A stretch of 64,000 nt of DNA from Albugo candida (lineage: Eukaryota; Oomycota; Peronosporomycetes; Albuginales), in NCBI GenBank assembly GCA_040437565.1, contig JBDOQK010000067.1, positions 1-64,000 of the forward strand, given 5' to 3'. Below the pieces are notes generated by a model. It was not told where the DNA came from, ran no database searches, and was given only the letters and a program-made list of their open reading frames with translations. This document shows, piece by piece, positions 1-12,639 of this stretch; within the stretch, counting starts at the first letter, position 1, and every line of letters begins with the position of its first letter. Position numbers and translations under genes: made by a program.

Positions 1-3000
1 GCATGAACAACCTTTTTTCGTGCTGCAAAACGTTGTACCTATCTATTGATGATAATCTTGCAGAGCACGATGGGTCCCGACAGCATCAACAAATGAGAAT
101 ATGCAACTATGCACAGCTAACGCCTCAAGTCCTCAAGTCATGATTTTATACGGATATCAATTTGAAAATTTCTCATTTTTAACTGAGCAAAATCTGCAAA
201 AGTTGAAAGTTGCCCACCAGGCACAAAGAAACAGAATCCCGCTGCTGAGAATCTTGAGCAGCGATATAGGGTGCAGATAAAGCAAATAGTTTCTCTTTGA
301 AGTTTGAACGATGATCTAAACGGGATTAGATACGCTCGATCGTCAAGGTGAATTATTGGTTTTCGATAGGATTACGTGTATCGTATTCGTAGTATTTACA
401 AAATCCAGCAACGTGTAGCATAGAAAAGCATGACCTGTACCGCATAAGTTAAGCATTACTAGCTTAATGAAATAGATCGGCTTGCTCTAAAATAAATATG
501 TGTGTGCTCTCAATTGGATTTGCACCATCATCTCTTCGACCAGCGTCGTCATAGCACAATAACCTCCGTCAACGACCAATCCTTTCACATGTTTCCTGGA
601 ATCAGAGTCCATAGAGACATCCATCTATTCTTGTAAAACAATCGACCTTAATCTCTTCCCAACTATGATTTGCCTGATATGTATTATCTCATGACAATTG
701 TCAGTATGCTGCCGTACATGCATAAATCTCTCAGATTTCGCCAAGCACAAGACTCAAAAGCATCTTCACTTGCAGTTCTATGTAAAAATATATCAGTGAC
801 GAACCGTCCCTATCGTAGATCATCGTTTGATTGTTTATGCGTTTCTAGAGCGCTTTAGACAATCTCATACTCGGGGTTTTTTCTTGGCCATTACATAGAT
901 TATTGTACCGATCCAATCGTTTACGTCAATTCATGGTGCAAGAAGATGAAATAACCAATCGATGCAACGCGAACTCTTTTTGAAGGCCACAGGGTTGTTT
1001 ACTCATCGCTTTTGATTTTGTTTTACTTGGTGATAAAGTGATATGTCTCCCGAAAATTTATGGATAGGCGAGTAATCAGCATAATTGAATGTATGCTTTT
1101 ACAGAGATGCCAAAGTTACAACAAAAACGTAAAGGAAAACTGTGTCGATGAGGGCCTATGAATCGAAAAGATCGCGAAAGGCATGCGTCTAACTCTAGAA
1201 ACAAAACGACAGCACCTTTATCTCCATTGATAAGAAAGGACAAGAGAAGCCCAATTTTTTCACCTCAGAATCGAGGTAACATTCTTTAATACATACACGC
1301 GTGGTCTTATTCAGTATATTCATTATCAGGTGTATATTTAAATCAGACGCGTTGGAATTATAGCAAAGCTGGAACCTTTTCCCGTGAGACGCCACTATCA
1401 TACGGATAGATTCTCCAAATTCTCTCATTCTTCATATTGCTTAGGTCAAATACTCAGCATTACCTCGCATTCCTAGTGTTGGCCGACATATTCATTAAAG
1501 CAGCAGCACTGAATATACCCAAGAAATGTTGCTGATTCACTTAGGTAGTAAGCAGCAAGGAAGAGTTGTATATGATTACAGCGACATCTTTCTGTGTTGT
1601 GACGTAAAAAATACGGATGAGTAAGAAAGGGACAATCGATAAATGAGTGACCATTATGACATAACTTTCTTGAATCTGAAAAGGTTGCTGCTGTCCTCCT
1701 TCATCTTCGAACATATGTTGTTGTGCGTGTAGTAGAATTCAACTACACACGATCATATGTCTACATAGAATACTACATAAGCTATAGGGGCAGGAAAATG
1801 CGTGCGGGTATTGCATAGTATCAGTTTCAACATAAGAAGTAACCTTTTCTGATTTCGGCCAATTAGTAGTTCTCAAATATGAACTGACTCTTTCTCACGT
1901 CTCTGATATCAATATACTTCAACTTCAATGTCTTTGCGGAATTTTTATATTTGGTTATATCGTTGCCGATGAAATTCATCAGCTTTCTTTTGATAGTTTT
2001 CAATATAATATGCTGATAGCCAGATTAAGAAGCGCGCGTAGTGAAGCTGCTTCATTGAGGATGTATCTGCGAATTCTAGCAGACTTGCTAAAACCTCAAT
2101 CAGGGGCTTTATATTATAAGAAGACGTAACCTATTTGCATTTCAGTCATACCTGGAGATTTTTTTCTGCAACGTAGGTAGATGTCCTTTGTAGAAGTATT
2201 TCGTTCTGTCTTTCCCAGATCTTTGGTGGTGAAGTCAATAGTGCACTAAATGTGAGCCACAAAAGCAACTTTCCAGCATATTACGAAGTTCTCCATACGA
2301 TAGCGGAAGTTTTCAGGCAGTTTTGAATCTATCATACACTTGGAATATTTGGATTTCTCCAAAAATGCTTTCCGATGCAGCCTATCGTGCGAAAATGCTG
2401 TAACTATGACGGAATCGAATAACCACTTGAGTAGTATCAACAGTTCTTTTTGACGCTTGGACTCAGCATTAACTCCTTCAAGGTTCCTTCTATTATCAGC
2501 TATACTCAGAGTTTCTAAGACTCCACATTGCGTGTAATTCTCGTCAAATGCGCCGCTGCGTTTATGGCGATAATCAGTGTCGACAGATTTGGTCTATACG
2601 TGGAAATTGGAGGAACGAAAGTATTGGTTGCATAGCTGAATGACTTTGTAATCCAAATACTTTTCGTCCGCTGCACTTGTTATTATTGGCACATTGCGTT
2701 CATAACGAGCATCAATATGAATGGTTTCAAGTACGCTTCTAGGATACATCATAACTTATTGTTTGTGTACTTGCCATCTTCAGAGACTCCGGAAGTGCAT
2801 TAGATTCAGCCCTAAGAATTGCCATTTGCTAAAGATAACGCCCATTGACATGCTTCCCACACCATTAGCTTTTTTTTTCTTCTGGTCGCATTTGTCAGAT
2901 GAAGTATATTGCAGCATTTCTGATAAGAAGCCGAAGAATTGTGGCAAAGAAATGGTTCCTGGCTAATACCACAAACAATTTTTCTTGTCTATGCGATCTC

Positions 3001-5419
3001 CTTGCGCACAAAAGCGACTTCTAATTCCGTTCTGGCTACAACAGGCGCTAATTACATTCTCAGGCTCGTCTTAGCGCTCTAAATCACTCCGTCTACAGCG
3101 GATCATTTGGTGAAAGGCCACTAGGCGTGGTCCTCGAGTCATCACATGGGCATGCTCACGCTTGTATGGGTATGCTCGAGACCATTCATATGTTGCGATT
3201 TACGCATCATGAACTATTTCATCAAGCTTACGGAAATAGTCCAATTAGCATTGCTATCATCCAGAACTCACGAGTGCCGAAAGATGCGAAGTATCCATGT
3301 ATCAAATTATTGCTCTTTTATTCGTGCAGCAAGCTATCTGTAATTCAAAACGCGAGCTAGAATCAATTCTTTTTAGAACGTGGTCCAAAGAACTCGTATG
3401 AAGCAAACGAAGACGTAAAAGCATTTGCTATATTTCACTTCCCCTCACGTGCATATCATATTTCGTTAGCTGTCGGATGCCAACGGGACGCTCAACTTGT
3501 TTTCGGTCACCATTATAGCTTAGAATCGAGCATAGTTTTTCAACACATAAGCGAAGAATATAAGACGGTGTTGGACGCATCCAAACATATCCAGCAGAAT
3601 TAGATTTGTCGTTGTAAGAGAAAAATACTTCTGTTTGCTCAACTTGCAAGATGCACAATCTTCAAATGTAGACCTCGCACACTCAAACTGGACCAAAGCA
3701 ATTTTATTTGAATAATAGGGAGGTAAAGTCTGGCACACGTTCTACTTTGCAATGCGACATGAGAATATAATGTATCTGAGGAGGCCAAATACCCACTGGA
3801 ATTCCTCTCTGTGTGTACGTGATGGTAGCATCTCGTCCGATCGATTTAGATGAATCCGATCATAAGATAGCTGCATGTTCAGAGCAGAAATGATAGGGGA
3901 CCTTCTGTATCCGGACGCATTTGTCCTTACGATGACATGTCAGAAGATTCTGCCATGACCATTTTGGTAATNNNNNNNNNNNNNNNNNNNNNNNNNNNNN
4001 NNNNNNNNNNNNNNNNNNNNNNNNNNNNNNNNNNNNNNNNNNNNNNNNNNNNNNNNNNNNNNNNNNNNNNNGATCAGAATTTTTTATTGACCAATCAGAG
4101 GCTCCAGCTTCTGGTCGAAGAAGACGAGCAGGAATTATGTTAATAACCCACGCACATCCTACAGTGAGCTTTGGGAGAACACCGAAAGATTGCTGAGGCG
4201 GACAGTAAGTGTTGATTACGTCTTTACAAACCGAACGGGACAGAAAGCTGCTGCATAGACTTCGATTCGCTAATAGTGAAAAGGACCTATTTACATAAAT
4301 ATACACTCTCCGATTTATCCCCAATAACAATCAGCCCTAACGCCCACTATTGGATATTGAGGATGAGTGAGTTATACGAATTGATCCGTACACATTAGTA
4401 TTAGATGAAGCTTTGTACCACAGAGAATGTAATATATACCATATACATCTCGGATATAGTATGTTGGGTTTTGTAAAATTTGCATCTAACGCGTATCTGA
4501 CTGAGCTTTGCGTCAAACTATTCCATCCATGTATTTCAAAATCCCTGCATAAGAGAGAGAAGTAGAAGGTCTGGTCGCCGAAACACTTGTGCTTTAACTT
4601 AACGCTCAAGAGTAGCGTTTATGTATCGTTCTCCTAAGGAACCTTCTGCGCATGTTAATTCCAGAAAGTATGCCTATGTGTCCCGTGGCAGAATATGGTG
4701 ACTCTGCTGCTCAGACGTGATCGAAAAATTGTGTTCACAGAGATCACACATGATCATGACAAATTGCCTGAGTCATCTGAACGTATATTGGATTCGTCCT
4801 AAACATAACGCTACGCTACAGATAGCACCCTTCGTGCCTCAATTTGAGCAGCAACCTATCCTGTACCAAGTGTCCATGAAAGCAAGCCACATGGGATCTT
4901 GCTCGTGCGTCCACCTTAACCGCCATAATTCTTTCCTACTATTCCAAGGAATTGATTCGTCAATGTTCAATCCATTGTACGGTCTTTAATATCATTTGAT
5001 GTTTGGTTTCTAGGGGAAATTAGATCATGGAATCAAGACAACATTGCAAAACATATGCTCACTATATGTCGGTAGTTCGTTCGTACATAAGGACATCGTT
5101 CAGGGTTGCAGAAAATGAATGGTGCGAACATACAAGTGGCGACTTCAAGATCAACATAAAAACAAGACCACCTCAGTTGCATCGCAAGTTGCCAGGAACG
5201 CTTATCAAATTCATGTACTGCATAGAAGAAAATGCTTTGTCAAAGGAGAACTACCCGAAATGATTCCGGGGTCAGCACCGTGGAAAACCATGCTCTTTTG
5301 AATCGCGCTGAAAAATTGATTTTGGCTCGATAAGAGCGTAGCAGCGATCCCAAGCAGCTTATTGGTTCCCTTCATACTGTATGAGGATACTGACTGTTCG
5401 ACAACTGGTCCAATCAATT
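1..5419. other. gene-poor AT-rich region
   Basis: I see no coding region that I can support here. Open frames are short (under about 115 codons), overlap on several strands, and lack recognisable motifs or signal peptides. A 100-N gap lies at 3972-4071. The bases just after it (from 4072) begin with a segment of about 26 bases that recurs at 7789-7814, so a fragment of a dispersed repeat is present. Confidence 0.6.
3972..4071. other. assembly gap of 100 N
   Basis: Exactly 100 N, the usual placeholder for a gap of unknown size. Bases after the gap match the sequence at 7789-7814, suggesting that a repeat broke the assembly. Confidence 0.99.
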
Positions 5420-6520
5420 CGGCAGTAATGAAATTGTAATAGCTAAAATAGCGTCTCATTAGATAATACGGCACGTTTGTAGGAGTACAAGATGAAAATT
5501 CAAGTAATCAAGCTGATCACATTGTGATAACTCTGCGTAGTCGAAATCGGACGATGAACGTTGTTGCTCTCAGGACTGATACTGTAAATTTGCATAACGT
5601 CAAGACAGCACCCATCAACCAACCGAAACACAGAAAGTCTAGCATCGTGTTCAGCAGTAATAATAGCTTAATGTCAAGACCTTTCCGATAAAAATGTACA
5701 AATTCTTGAATTGCATCGCGTCACAAACAGCATAGTGCGACGTATGATCTTCATACAAAAAGAAATCAAGAAATGGTCGCCAATCATCGCTCCCACCGAG
5801 CTAAACGTCTAGAAGAGAATACTGTTTCTATGTCTCAGTATGCAACAGTATATGCAAGAAATGACGGCTATCCCTTGGGTCGATTCTCTGAATCAATTTT
5901 TAATATTCTTGCTGCAGGAGGGTACAGTGAGCAAAATTTCCTATTCCATACGACGCTCGTACCATGTAGAATTGCTTTGTTCATCAAAGCGGCACATATA
6001 CGGAAAATTGTTTTAACTTGACCTCAATCAATAGGTCGGTTGCACCAATCAAGTAGTACCATTTACTTGTATATCCTGTAGGTGACGGGTGCACTGCCGC
6101 ATAAGCAGCTAACTTGAACTGACATTTGAAATTGATATGTGCGTATCAAACCCCGTGAGAGCCTTTGAGTTGTTTTATCACTCCCATTTGTGGTGAGCAA
6201 CAAGAAGCTGTTGATGATAAAAAAAGCAACAGAACGGATGAGACATAAGAACTGGTTACGGCGTGAGGTTGGCTTTAGTGCCACTGTGTCATGTGCATGC
6301 CAAGGCGAAGCGCTCACATGGTCTACATTTCCACACGTTATGCCTCCGTGCGCATAACGATAACACTTTCGTCAAATGCTTGTCACAAGCTCGAGAATAC
6401 TACGTATCGATTTGGTTGGTGAGTGGATACATGGCGCATAACTCAGATCGTAACATTATAATTTGCACAATACCCTCTGCAGAAGCTACGCGTCTTTAAG
6501 CTTTGGCTGAGAGCGAGCGT
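5420..6520. repeat. diverged direct repeat, copy 1
   Basis: This segment aligns along its length with 7818-8760 in the same orientation. Long near-identical patches include the block starting ttcggcagtaatgaaattg, the block tgatactgtaaat, and the block aaaccccgtgagagcctttg. Copies differ by many substitutions and small indels, so the duplication is not recent. No intact gene is carried. The right edge falls near a shared gagcgtgtc, after which the two copies diverge. The class of element is not identified. Confidence 0.8.
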
Positions 6521-7817
6521 GTCGAAAGGGCAAAGAAACATAAACGTAGCACCGATGTCAACGATCCTATATCCATCATTCCAAGTTCCATTTCGCAGAT
6601 TGTGTACTGGAGAAAATCCTTCGCATAAAAAACAGTAACTTGTCTACTTAAGTCGTTCCTACGGCTTTGGTTTGTTTAGAGATGTGCATGGTGCTACGAC
6701 TCCAGCGTACCTTGTGAAACGAAAACTGAGTACTTGATTCGATTCATCTTTACCCAAGCTTTCTTTACAAATATATACAACTATTGGAGGAAATACTCTT
6801 GAGTCCTGAGTTGTGGTACAAATATCATTGTGCCCGTATTAAAAGGTCTCCGCTGGGGTAAAACGTCGAAGCGTTATGTTACTTCTCTCCTACTTTTTAT
6901 GTTAAAGCGATTGAACCGGACAAGGCCTTATTGTTGCATGCTGTGACGCAAATCTGTGACGCAACGATGACAAATCGTACTTTAGCTACAGCAAGACATC
7001 AGCACACTGCAGCAATGCTGATCGCACTGATTGCATCAAGGCAAAACCGACCTTATACTACAAAAGGTACGGTTCACACTATAATAAATATCAATAGCTT
7101 TTCAGGGGTCCAAAGTATGAGCACAGTAGAAAATGACGACATTACAGTAAGTTTTCGTAATCGATAGGAAGCTATTGCATTAACCATAGACGGGGAAGTG
7201 GAGGATGAACTTTAAGCGGCATAGTAGTACTCTGAAATATCGAATTTCTAATGTCATTTGTGTAGGAACACAAGCAAAAGAAGCGTAAGTATCTTGCGCA
7301 GGAGAATACACGCACAACGCGAGCGACTAGAAAATGCGATCGGACGCAAGATACTGTTGCAACGGACGCAGAAACCATCTCTTCATTACAATCTCCCATA
7401 AGATACAACAGAGCTGGGTTCAAATCATGGAAATCAAAATTCTTGCTTGATGACGCGATCGAATCGGATGACGCGTCAAGCAATTTTCTCTCCAAAAGCC
7501 AATCGCAATGCAATTTGGATCTACCCCTCTTCTCTCAATTGAGAGCAGCTTTGGCATCGGTAAGACCAAATCGTAGGAGCAATAAAAGCTCATGGAANNN
7601 NNNNNNNNNNNNNNNNNNNNNNNNNNNNNNNNNNNNNNNNNNNNNNNNNNNNNNNNNNNNNNNNNNNNNNNNNNNNNNNNNNNNNNNNNNNNNNNNNCCC
7701 AGTGAGTAGTAATGCACAAACTGGGAATCCGCATGTTTAGATTTTGAGTGTGTATTTGCGGGCAATACGAGGAGTGGCGAACGAGAGATCAGAATTTTTT
7801 ATTGACCAATCATAGCA
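6521..7817. other. intergenic region between repeat copies, with a 100-N gap
   Basis: No gene is supported. Short ORFs on both strands around 6.9-7.7 kb have no recognisable motif. A 100-N gap occupies 7598-7697. Confidence 0.55.
7598..7697. other. assembly gap of 100 N
   Basis: Exactly 100 N, size of the missing DNA unknown. Confidence 0.99.
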
Positions 7818-8760
7818 ATTCGGCAGTAATGAAATTGTAATAGCTAGAAAAGGGTCTCACTTGATAATACGGACGTTTGTAGGAGAACATGAGATTCTCA
7901 AGTAATCAAGCTGTCATATACTGATAGCTCTACGTACGTCGAGATCAGACGATATAAGTCTGTGCTCTCGGGACTGATACTGTAAATGTGCAGAACATGA
8001 AGACAGCACCCATCAACCAATCGGAACACAGAAAGTCATGCATTTCTTCAGCAATATTAATAGCTTAATATCAAGACATAGAGTCATTTTAGTCGTATAA
8101 TCTCACGACGTCTAGGTGTTCCGTCCCGATCAAAATGTACAAATTCTTGAATTGCATCGAGTCACAAACAACATAGTGCGAGATATGCTCTCCATCAAAA
8201 AAAGAAATCAAGAAATTGCCGCCAATCAACGCTCCCACCGAGAAGAGGAATTGTTTTCACTTGACCTCAAACAATGGGTCGGCTGCACCAATCAAGGTAG
8301 TACCATCGAGTTGTATACCCTGTAGGTAACAGGTACACTGCCGCATAAGCAACACCCTTGAACTGACATATGAAATGGATGTGTGGGATCAAACCCCGTG
8401 AGAGCCTTTGAGTGGTTTTGTCACTCCCATTTTTCGGTGAGCTAGAAAAACCGTTGACGATAAAAAAGCAATAAAATGGATGAGACATAGGAACTGGTTA
8501 CGGTGCGATGTTGGCTCTTGTGCCACTGTGTCGTGTGCATGCCAAGACGAAGCGCTCACATGATCTGAATTCCCGCACTTATGCCTCCGGCGCATGATAA
8601 TTACACTTTCTTCGATGCTTGTTACAAGCTCAAGAATTTTAATTATCTATCTTATTTTCAAGTGGATACATGGCGTATATATCAGATCATAAATTATAGT
8701 ATGCACTGGCACTTCTACAGTAGATACGAATCTTCAAGCTTTGTTTAGGAGGGAGCGTGT
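7818..8760. repeat. diverged direct repeat, copy 2
   Basis: Second copy of the segment at 5420-6520, same orientation. The copy stops almost exactly where the candidate left end of the gypsy fossil begins (about 8758), so the retroelement may have inserted at or next to the end of this repeat. No gene is supported inside it. Confidence 0.8.
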
Positions 8761-8962
8761 CATGCCGCCGAGTCGGACAACACGACTGAGCTGACTGTAT
8801 GCTAGATAAGCCATGATTTCAGCCTGTGACGTCAGACCATGACGTCTTTAGGAACATTCTAGAGGGACCTATGATTATAGGCTTAGAGTAGCACAGGGTA
8901 GCGAACTAAGGAGCTATATTACTTCAGTTTTCAATTGACTAAGTGAACAACAAGTCTTCACA
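8758..8962 (+). repeat. candidate 5' LTR of the gypsy fossil
   Basis: A stretch of about 205 bases begins with TG and ends with CA. It is followed after two bases by tggtagcac, which could be a tRNA primer-binding site. It lies directly upstream of the gag-like region. No second copy of this stretch is found downstream, since the element runs into a 100-N gap, so the LTR call is an inference from position and end bases only. Confidence 0.35.
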
Positions 8963-11900
8963 TCTGGTAGCACTTGTTGGTCCTCGCCGTCTCCGCCGTC
9001 CTCGCCGCCCCTACTGCACCGCCGTCATCACTCAAGAGCAGTGATCAGGAGAGCTCATTCGTGAGTCCCAATATTTTTGAGGGCAGGGACTCCCTTCCAT
9101 TGGCTGTAAATCCTACCGGGCCATTATTACTGCTGCTGTTATCGAGATTGAAGTCTTAATTGGCTATAAATCGTCTCGTTTCGGTAATGAGTGAGTTTGG
9201 TTAACGGAAGGTCAGTTCTTCGGTTCATGGCCCGTCACTCGCGGAAGCAACCCACAAAACTTGACCTCAACGACTCGCTGGCCCAGCTGTCCGTGAAGAA
9301 GCCAGACGCCGCCGATAAGTGCCGCGCGGATCTGCTGGAATCGATCCGCCGCACCAGCTGCATTCTTTGCCGCTTCGAGAAACACCTGGAAACGTCTCAC
9401 CGCTCCGACTCGCGCAAAAACATCAAAGCTCGCTTACTCTCGGACGCCAGTAACTTGCTCAGCTTCGAGAGCACTGTGAACCTGCGCATCTCACGCGAAA
9501 TCGCTAAGCACAGGGTCAAACTATCTGAGTCCCTTGTGCTGGACCGCCAGGGTACAAAACCGTACCCGTAAGCCAACACCGACCGCCAAGTCGAAAAACT
9601 CCTTGAAACCCGAACCAAAGGTTGTCAAGAGAAGCACCCAAGAGCCAAAAAAGACCCCAGATCAACCCCGTAGAGTTAACTAATCGTTGATAATTGTATT
9701 GGTTCAACAATGTCCACCCCGATGACTTGCGATCAGCATGCACAATTGCTGCACTCTATGGTTGCAACTATGGAAAAACAAGCGCAATTGCTTGAGCAAT
9801 TTCAAAAAATTAAAACAGCTTTCGGAAATCAAGCTAGAGGGTGTGAAACTTCCGACGTATAGGGGTAGGTTGGATGAATTATTTCAACTCTACAAGGAGC
9901 AAGTGGAACAATACTTCTTTGCAAGAGGAGTGGACTGGAAGAGTCAAGAACTTTCTCAAAGAATACTCGCTGTCTTAGGCGGGACATGGAAGCAAGGAGC
10001 GGCTCAGTGGTATGGGATGCAAAAACAGTATGTCACAAACGTGGACGACTTCTTCAGCAACATTGAACGTGAATTTCTCCCTGCTGATCTGCAAGAGCGT
10101 CTGCGCGAGGATATGAACAATATGAGAGAGCGCGATTGCGCAAATCTTCCTGATTATGTGTGCAAGTTTCACCACGTTGTCACTCAAGTTCGGGAGATGA
10201 GCGAGCTGGACCAGATCATGTACCTTCTCCGAGGACTGACAGGTCGCACACGGGAAGAAGTGCAGTACCGTCGCTGTACAACACTCTCCGACGCTATTAC
10301 GGTTTCGTTGGACTTTAACCGTTCTCATCCGCAGAGACATTTTCGAGGAATTTCGCACGATAGACCGCGGTACAGGTCATACGAAAGCAGTCGTCGATAT
10401 CGATAGAACGATGGACCGGATCCAATGGACACAGCTACGTGCAAATTTCTTCTCGTGACGAATGTCGCCGCCGTAATTTGTGCTTCAAGTGCGGAAGTCC
10501 AAATCATCGCTCCGCACAGTGTCGTCATCGCCAGCCACGTAATGATCGAGGTAACAATCGTTCCGACCGGAACTATCAGCAAAAACAAAGTCGTCAGCAT
10601 GTCAACAATGTGGACAGCCGTGAGGACGAACAAGAAGCAACTGTTTACGACCGTGTCACGATCAATGCCGTGGAGGTCCAAAAGACGACAGAAGTAGAAC
10701 CTATTGGCTTGGAATCAAGCAGCTTTGGATCGGACATGCCAGTGCAAGGTCAACTACTAGTACGTGATGGTGTCATTGGAAACAAATCCGTCAAGATTTT
10801 GATCGACTCTGGTGCGTCCACAAATCTGGTCTGGCCTCAAAAATACTGAGCGCACAAAAGGTACAAGCGCGTCGTTTTGACGGAACGTGGACATCGAGTC
10901 ATCCCACGAAGAGAGTGGAAGATACCGTTCGCATCGACGGTATGGAGTTCACAAGGATGCAGTTCATGGAATGGAACCTGCCGGATACGCATGACTTAGT
11001 ATTTGGTCAACCATGGTTCACCAAGTACAACCTACGGATTGACTGGCGATCGCAACATATTGAAGTGGAAGCCCACACGAATTTCGAAGATGTGGATGGT
11101 CCTACCTTCCAAGAGAAGCTGAACAGCGGAGCATATGAGGAGATATATCAACTGAAGGTTACCAACGTAGAGCCATCAGAAATATTGCAGGAGTTGAAAC
11201 CAGTTCTGGACGAGTACAAGGACGTATTTCCAGAAAAACTTCTGAATGAAATCCCTCCAAAGCGACCAGTGAACTTCGAACTGCAAATAAAGTCTGATGC
11301 GGTGCCGAGCGCCCGTGCTCCCTTCCGTATTTAAAAGGTTGAGCAAGACGCACTGCAGCAATTCGTTGAAGAGAATATACGAAAAGGATGGATAGAAGTA
11401 TCCAACTCGCCATGAGTCTCCAATATTTTTGGAAAGATCCCACAACCGGAATGTTCCCAAAACGCGCCGAATGGCTCCGAAGCGAAAATTCGAAGATTCC
11501 CATTCGCTGGGTAATTGACTTATGTGAATAGCATGTTAGTCGTGGAAAAAATTCTTTTGCCGTTAATTGAAGAACTATTCGACCGCATGGTTGGATGCAA
11601 GTATTTTACGCTTCTCGATCCTGCTCAAGGGTACCATCAAATGGTAGTTTTGCCATCAAGTCGACCCTATACGGCTTCCGGAACCCACAAAGAAACGTAT
11701 CAATGGTGTGTAGCACCAATGGGGTTATCAGGAATGCCTGGGGTTTGGTCACGTCTGATGCGAACGTTGTTCGATAAGCTAGGCACCTTCGTTGTCGTGT
11801 ATCTGGACGACATATGCATCTTCTCCCGTACAATGGAGAACCATGTCGGCCACGTTCGTGCAGTATGCGAAGTGTTGCGCAAGGAGAAGCTTTACGCTCG

Positions 11901-11983
11901 ACTCTCCAAATGTGCATTTTGGTCGCAAAGAAATCGCATTCTTAGGGCATATGGTTTCCGAAGCTGGTCTACGCGTCGACCCT
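8758..11983 (+). mobile_element. broken Ty3/gypsy LTR retrotransposon (fossil)
   Basis: A fossil LTR retrotransposon on the + strand. Parts visible in order are a leader region (9.19-9.57 kb), a gag-like capsid region (about 9.74-10.4 kb), a CCHC zinc knuckle with the pattern C-x2-C-x4-H-x4-C near 10.48 kb, an aspartic protease motif (LIDSGAST) near 10.8 kb, and reverse transcriptase from about 11.2 kb including the YLDD catalytic box near 11.8 kb. The gag-zinc knuckle-protease-RT order with YLDD fits Metaviridae (Ty3/gypsy). RNase H, integrase and a 3' LTR are not seen; the element runs into a 100-N gap at 11984. It is broken in several places, and its decay suggests an old rather than active copy. 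The right end is unknown. Confidence 0.88.
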
Positions 11984-12083
11984 NNNNNNNNNNNNNNNNN
12001 NNNNNNNNNNNNNNNNNNNNNNNNNNNNNNNNNNNNNNNNNNNNNNNNNNNNNNNNNNNNNNNNNNNNNNNNNNNNNNNNNNN
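11984..12083. other. assembly gap of 100 N
   Basis: Exactly 100 N, inside or at the end of the gypsy fossil. The sequence to the right is unrelated low-complexity DNA. Confidence 0.99.
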
Positions 12084-12340
12084 TGTAGTTTCCTTTGGGT
12101 CACCCTGTGACGAGGCAACGACAGTACCACATGTACCACCGGTACCACATCGTACACCGGTAGTACCAGTATTACCCTGTACCGTCACACTGGGGGTGGG
12201 GGTACTTTCCACGTCATCACACAGGGGTGACGACTCATCAACAATCATGCACTCACCCAATACTGGGTGACTCATGAGGGTTGCCACGTCACTACAAGTG
12301 GACGCTAGCACCCTGGGTTGTGTCGATATGTCGACTTGAA
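12084..12340. repeat. low-complexity gtacc/ggtac-rich stretch
   Basis: Dense repeats of the words accac, gtacc, ggtac and gtgac and their complements, with many short palindromic turns (for example ggtaccaccggtacc-like words). It has no gene-like character and its composition differs from its surroundings. It could be a degenerate minisatellite or part of a transposon end. It may have caused the adjacent gap. Confidence 0.5.
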
Positions 12341-12639
12341 CCATTGTTTTCGAGAGGAAAGAGTTGAAAAAAGCTGTTTTTTCGAGGTGTTTTTACTAAA
12401 TTAGCGGGTTACTTAGTATCCGGCGAATTGAGAAGTATACACTAGACACAGCGACAAATTGAAAGCTTTCGATTCCTAAAGAAACGCACAGCTTTTCGTC
12501 CAAACTTCGAGATCGCCACAAGCTCAACCATCCGTTCTGCTGCATATTCTTTTCTCCACCTCTCTCCCACACCGCTGTTTTTTGATTCAAATCCCATGGC
12601 AACGTCCTCTTCCCGTAATATCTCGTCCTAAACGACGAC

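Noticed and set aside
670-4989. Several 60-90-codon ORFs on both strands
   Set aside because: They overlap at random, begin often with non-ATG codons and show no motif, signal peptide or repeat conservation.
8974-9159. 61-codon ORF with a hydrophobic Ala/Pro-rich start
   Set aside because: It begins with TTG rather than ATG in the best frame and lies in the leader of the retroelement fossil; a signal peptide call is not justified.
12084-12340. Palindromic gtacc/ggtac words considered as a CRISPR-like or hairpin array
   Set aside because: There is no constant repeat length or spacing, and the host is a eukaryote; treated as low-complexity DNA.
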